Origin: Knoxdaviesia capensis
Lineage: Eukaryota > Ascomycota > Sordariomycetes > Microascales > Gondwanamycetaceae
Reading direction: 5' to 3'
Length of the DNA stretch: 64,000 nt
Assembly (NCBI GenBank): GCA_001510575.1
Contig: LNGK01000004.1
Span: 458,748-522,747, forward strand
Positions 59,800 through 64,000 of the stretch are shown in pieces (position 1 is the stretch's first letter; the number at the start of each line of letters is the position of its first letter). The notes beneath the pieces are model-generated. The model was not told the DNA's origin, ran no database searches, and was given only the letters and a program-made list of their open reading frames with translations. The translations under genes and the position numbers were made by a program.

Positions 59800-60680
59800 A
59801 TACTCGGGGGGTAAAAAGGTAACTAGCTCTATTAGCGTAGTTACGGTTCGGTAATTTAAAAGCTAGAACTCCTCTAGTATATCCTTAATATAGGTATCCT
59901 AGCTAATTAATATACTATCGTTCTCGATCTTAATAGCTATTCCTAGGAGCTATTCGGGCTCTCCCTAGTACTTAGAGATTAGGATACTTACTAGGTCTTT
60001 CTTAAATTAATTAGCTATAGATTTATTAGGGGAAAGGATTAATAGGTCGTCGACGTAAGAAAAGATAACTACTCGGGTCTAGGGGTTATAGTAGGTTACG
60101 TCGTTAGCCTATAAAGGCTTAAATCCGATTATTACGAGTACCTCTCGGAAGTAAATCTACTATTATCTTCCTAACTACTTTAGTCTATATAGTAGTTTTA
60201 GTAGAATAAAATACTACTAAGCGTTTCCTAACTTCTATCCGACTTTTAGGGCCTCCTCGGGATATTCGTCTAGGTACTTACGTATTATAGGCTTAGGGAT
60301 AATATAGATCGTTTCCTTAAGCTCTCTTTATAAGTAAGTAGAGACTACGTCTATCTACTATAGGGTAGCTCTCGTCTTAATTACGAGGGCTAATAGGATC
60401 CTCTACGTATCTAGGGTCGCGGTCGATACGAATATTTCGTAGAAGTTAACGCCTTCTCGTTATTAAAAGCCTCGAGCGTACTATCTTACTTTCTTCTTAG
60501 TTTCGTTACCCTCTATATTAGTCTTCTATCGAAAGGCGAGCTTCGTAGTAATCGGTTTCTTTAGAGGCTTTCCTTATATTACCTTAAAAGTCTTTATCTT
60601 AATAACCTTCTAAAATTCAGTCCTAATAGCTTCCGTCTAGGTTCCTATAGCTTTCTAATCTCGCTAAGGGTCACGCTTTA
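59800..60680 (-). pseudogene. Copia reverse transcriptase remnant
   Basis: The catalytic SYVDDLLIL motif is intact at about 60060-60034 (YVDD at 60046-60057). Upstream are degraded counterparts of the copia RT N-terminal blocks (TTKLAF, YARGF, EGVNFYEIF, DVVSTYL), and downstream LLGIAIKIENDSILIS. Numerous TAG/TAA codons interrupt it. Order and motifs are those of Ty1/copia rather than Ty3/gypsy. Confidence 0.9.
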
Positions 60681-60999
60681 ATACTTCGTTAGTATTACGT
60701 AAGTAGATTAAATTAGATATTACTATAAAAGTACTTCCCGGTAGTTAGTTACTAGCTAATTCGTTAAGGTCTTTAAGTTTATCTAGTCTCGAGCGGCTCT
60801 TATTAATAGTAGGAGGATTCGCGGCCGTAACTTCCTCGTCGTCTAATAAGTTCTACGTATTAGATAATTCTAATACGGCTATTAGCTCCGATACCCTAGA
60901 TAGCTCTAGCACGCCGGATAGCTCTAATACGCTAGATATCCCCTTTTTAGGGATACTACTACTAGTAGTAGCGCTAGCTTTCGACTAGCGTAGCGCTCC

Positions 61000-62050
61000 T
61001 AGAGGGTAAGATCGAACGTACTTTCTATATAAAAGCTTATAGATACGTTCCTAAAACCGGATATCTTTAGTAATATATACCTATCCGAATTCTAGAATCT
61101 ATACTCTATAAAGATAGCGGCCTTAGTATTTAACTAGGATACCTTCTACGCCCGTAGGTACTAGCTTAGTATTTTAGCTATTAAATTTAGCGCTTAATAT
61201 CTTCTATCGCTAGAGGGGGTTTATATATACGATATACTTAGAACCTAGTATTCGAAGGTATAATATATTAACCTTCTTATATATCCCGTAAGCCTTCTAA
61301 AAAGCGCCGATTAGCGTATTAAAGCTCTTAGAGATAACCGTTCGATTAAGTATATAGACTACCGCGGTTATAATCTTATCCTATAGCTTTAGCGGGATAC
61401 TCTCGGTAATAATAGTTACTTTAGTTTTCTATAAGACCTCGCGGATGCTACGCTCGATACGCCCGTTCTCGGCTAGGTAGTATAGAAGCGATATTATATA
61501 CTCGATTCCCTACTCGTTATAGTAAGTAGCTAGCTTCTTAGTACCGACGTTAGTACCGTTATTACTATAAAGCTTCTTAGGCTTCTAGCCTAGCTCTAGC
61601 GCCTATCTCTTAACGGTCTTCCGGATATATATAAGTATATTACTCTTCTAGGCCGTTATATAAACCGATCGTTAGCTTATCGCCTTATTATATACTAATA
61701 AGAAGTAGCTATTCCCGCTCGTAGATACCGGTCGTATAGTACCTATATCTATATAGATAACCTCCCCGGGTACCTTAGAGGGTACTTTAGAGTCTAGTAG
61801 TTTAAAAGACGTTATCTTTCTAAACTCGTAGGCGCTATAAGGCTTAATAAGTCCGGTTACCTTCTTAACTAGAGAACTAGTAACCGCCTTAACTATTTAG
61901 GATATAGCTACCCTTCCGGGGTAGTATAGGCGCTAGTATATAAGAGCCTCGCTCTCTAAGAGCGTACGTAGGGATACGTTAGCGTATACGGTACCGTTAA
62001 CTTTAGTATATAAGGTATAGCCTTCCTCGTAAGGAAGCTCGTCTATAGTT
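61000..62050 (-). pseudogene. Copia integrase remnant
   Basis: Minus-strand translation around 61530-61320 shows GIEYIISLLYYLAENGRIER and, after a break, VVYILNR, the C-terminal half of a copia integrase core. Farther downstream are degraded counterparts of the copia integrase C-terminal region (GSKYIVYI, ITKDIRF). Stops throughout. Its position upstream of RT defines the copia gene order. The borders are approximate. Confidence 0.8.
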
Positions 62051-62589
62051 ATATAGGCCTTAGGGCCTTCCTTTACTTCTAGCGTGAAGCCTCTTTCTAT
62101 TAGAAAGATAGTAATAATAACCTTATCCTTAATTATTAGCCGGTCTACTATTAGAATATACCCCTTCTTATACTAAATAATTCCGGAGATAACGTTAATA
62201 GGAAAGGTAAGGTAATACTAGACGTTAGTAATCCTAAGGTTAGATCCGTCTTTTATCTAGAGTTAAATAGTTTTAATATATCGAACTCCCGATAATCCGC
62301 TCCCTAACTTAATCGAATTAATAAAAGTCTTTAGGGATCCTCGCTTAAACTAAGATAGGTCGTTTAAAATATAAGAATCTAAACCTATATTATAAATCTA
62401 ATTTATATAGATATAGTATACGGGGTAAGGCTTAAAGGGTCATTAGTTTATAGCGGTATAGGTAGTACTATAGAGGGTAGTCGATTCCTCTAGCTTAGCG
62501 TCCTTTAGAGGCTTATTACCTTTACCCTCGGTAGGCTTCTTAGTAGAAGTCGTAGTATTCGCGGCTCTTAGCTTATAAGTCCTCTCTTT

Positions 62590-63800
62590 ACTATTCGCTT
62601 TCGCTTAGTACTTACTTATAATATAACCTTTTAAGCCATACTAATAGTATTAAATATCACTCTTCTTCTAGATAGGGATACTATTAGCGGTAGGCTTAAG
62701 GGAGGCGGGGGTATAGTAGTCGGGTTTCTTCACGTTATTATCCTTCTTCTAGTTAGGAGGATATCTAGATTACTACTAACGCGTAGTACGGTTTATATTC
62801 TCGGCTATATATTTAGATATAGCGGTAATAAGGGCGGCCTTATCGTCGATATCCTTATTAAAATTCTTTAGGATAGCGTAGAGGTCTCTATTAAGCTTAG
62901 GGTAGCGGGCGGTAATATAATAATAGGCGCCCGTCGCGGTTAAGATAGTCGGGATCACGAGCCCTTCTAGTCTTACCTTATATACTATAGAGACGAATCG
63001 ATTTAGGATTTAGTATACTCCCTCTCTCGGTTCGGTTTAGAAATTAAAAACTATTATAATATTTTTAATCCGCGACTCCCTAGTTACTTAGAAATTCTAC
63101 TTTAACGATCTAAATAAGATATAAGTATTTACCTTATCCTTAAATATAGAGGAAATCTTAGGGGTAATCGATTCCTTTATTATACGTACTATATACGCGC
63201 TTACTAGGGGTTAGAGGTCTTAGAGTTATTTAACGGTAATACCTAGCGTGCTTAGGGTAGTTTTAAACTCTTTAGATTACTATAGCTATTCCGAAGTACT
63301 AGCTAGCTTTAGGGTCTTATCGATAAGGATAGCGTAGTTCTTAAGTTCCTTTATCTTAACCTTCGTAGCTAAACGTCTATAGTTCCCGTCTTCATCTAAG
63401 TTATCGTTATCTTCGTCTTCTAACTAGTATTCCTATTATTAGAAAGAGGATCTACGTTATTATTCGTTCTCCTAGGTTATCTATAAAACCTTATCTTATA
63501 TCTCTAAGATCTTCTTAATTAATACCTACTACCGCTCTAAATCTACGATTTAATTCTACTTCCTATCGCTATCCTTCTTAATTTCCCTTAAGTTCTTAGT
63601 AACCGTCTCGGTTATTACTTCTATAAACTATACCTAAGGGAGGGGAGGATAGTAGACGGTATAGGTATCGGGTATATATATAGGAGTCTCTCCCTCGGGT
63701 TCTAGGGTAGCCTCGCGGATATTAGCTAGAAGCTCGGCTCTCTTCTACCTCGAAATCGAGGACTTAGTTAGGGATATCGATCGTTATATAATATTATAAA
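62590..63800 (-). pseudogene. Copia gag remnant with decayed zinc knuckle
   Basis: The longest open piece is 60 codons at 62958-62776, with no catalytic motif, as expected for a gag capsid fragment. Downstream, at about 62660-62600, a degraded CCHC zinc knuckle can be inferred: Tyr and stop codons occupy the spacing C-x2-C-x4-H-x4-C, each explained by a C to T change. Upstream of 63000 the frame is broken many times and the gag start cannot be fixed. Confidence 0.65.
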
Positions 63801-63978
63801 TAGTAAGGCTAACTTAGTGGGGGAAGGGGGGGGTAGAATTAGTTACTAAAACTCGTTCTATTAGAACGTAAAAAATCGGAGTGCTATAGGAGTTAAACGG
63901 CTTCTGGGATCCGAAAATAAGGGGGGGGAGGGACTACGGAAGTTTTCTCGGTTCCCGTAGGATTAATAGGTAGGTTAA

Positions 63979-64000
63979 GGGGGGGGGGGGGGGGGGGGGG
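63979..64000. repeat. Poly-G run at the window edge
   Basis: At least 22 consecutive G to the end of the window, with more G-runs at 63819-63833 and 63923-63931. Within an otherwise A/T-rich RIP-degraded element this is odd. It may be a true homopolymer, or a contig-end or sequencing artefact. Confidence 0.9.

Larger units (their letters stand above)
58207..64000 (-). mobile_element. RIP-degraded Ty1/copia LTR retrotransposon (partial)
   Basis: A minus-strand copia-type element whose order gag, integrase, reverse transcriptase, RNase H is readable from right to left through many stop codons. CA and TG are nearly absent from about 59.1 kb rightward and TA is in great excess, while CG survives; stops sit mainly where Trp (TGG) or Gln (CAG/CAA) are expected. 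This is the RIP pattern. The element continues past the right edge, so its 5' LTR is not visible. The window ends in at least 22 G, which may be an assembly artefact. It is a fossil with no intact frame longer than about 60 codons. The left boundary is uncertain (58207, or nearer 58747). Confidence 0.88.

Noticed and set aside
1..64000. CRISPR arrays, rRNA genes, biosynthetic gene clusters
   Set aside because: No regularly spaced repeats, no recognisable rRNA segments, and no polyketide, peptide-synthetase or terpene genes were seen.

Overview
The window is nuclear DNA of a filamentous ascomycete (Pezizomycotina). The evidence is short GT..AG introns (72-186 bp) with CTAAC/CTGAC-type branch points, a fused five-activity AROM gene, a divergent intron-containing histone H3/H4 pair, and a Ty1/copia retrotransposon whose stop codons, TpA excess and CpA/TpG depletion are the footprint of repeat-induced point mutation (RIP). 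I cannot place it below subphylum. Six protein-coding genes are clear; much of the rest is gene-free.

Layout. 1-24,362: about 24 kb with no supportable gene, not RIP-mutated, rich in microsatellites, pyrimidine tracts and a recurrent TACTGTA/TACAGTA word. 24,363-25,989 (+): a three-finger C2H2 transcription factor with one intron that splits the third finger. 30,088-35,297 (+): the largest subunit of RNA polymerase I (RPA190 type), two exons. 36,187-36,786 (-) and 38,229-38,700 (+): histones H3 and H4, three coding exons each, sharing a 1.4 kb divergent promoter. 38,701-49,760: 11 kb of mostly gene-free sequence with an assembly gap (46,360-46,424) and tRNA-like fragments. 49,761-52,091 (+): a second C2H2 factor with unusual finger spacing (Rpn4-like, tentative), containing a stop-free, frame-preserving 186 bp intron. 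53,220-58,095 (-): the pentafunctional shikimate-pathway AROM enzyme, tail-to-tail with the C2H2 gene, with a short 3' coding exon that a simple ORF reading misses. 58,207-64,000 (-): a RIP-degraded copia element, running off the right edge in a poly-G run.

The genes are mostly housekeeping (rRNA transcription, chromatin, aromatic amino acid synthesis) interleaved with two regulatory zinc-finger genes. Each regulator lies downstream of an exceptionally long non-coding stretch and a pyrimidine/AT-repeat leader. I see no biosynthetic cluster, CRISPR array, complete tRNA or rRNA gene. The observations most worth checking are the recurrent TACTGTA word confined to non-coding DNA, the two informative introns in the C2H2 genes, and the close approach of the RIP-degraded element to the AROM start.
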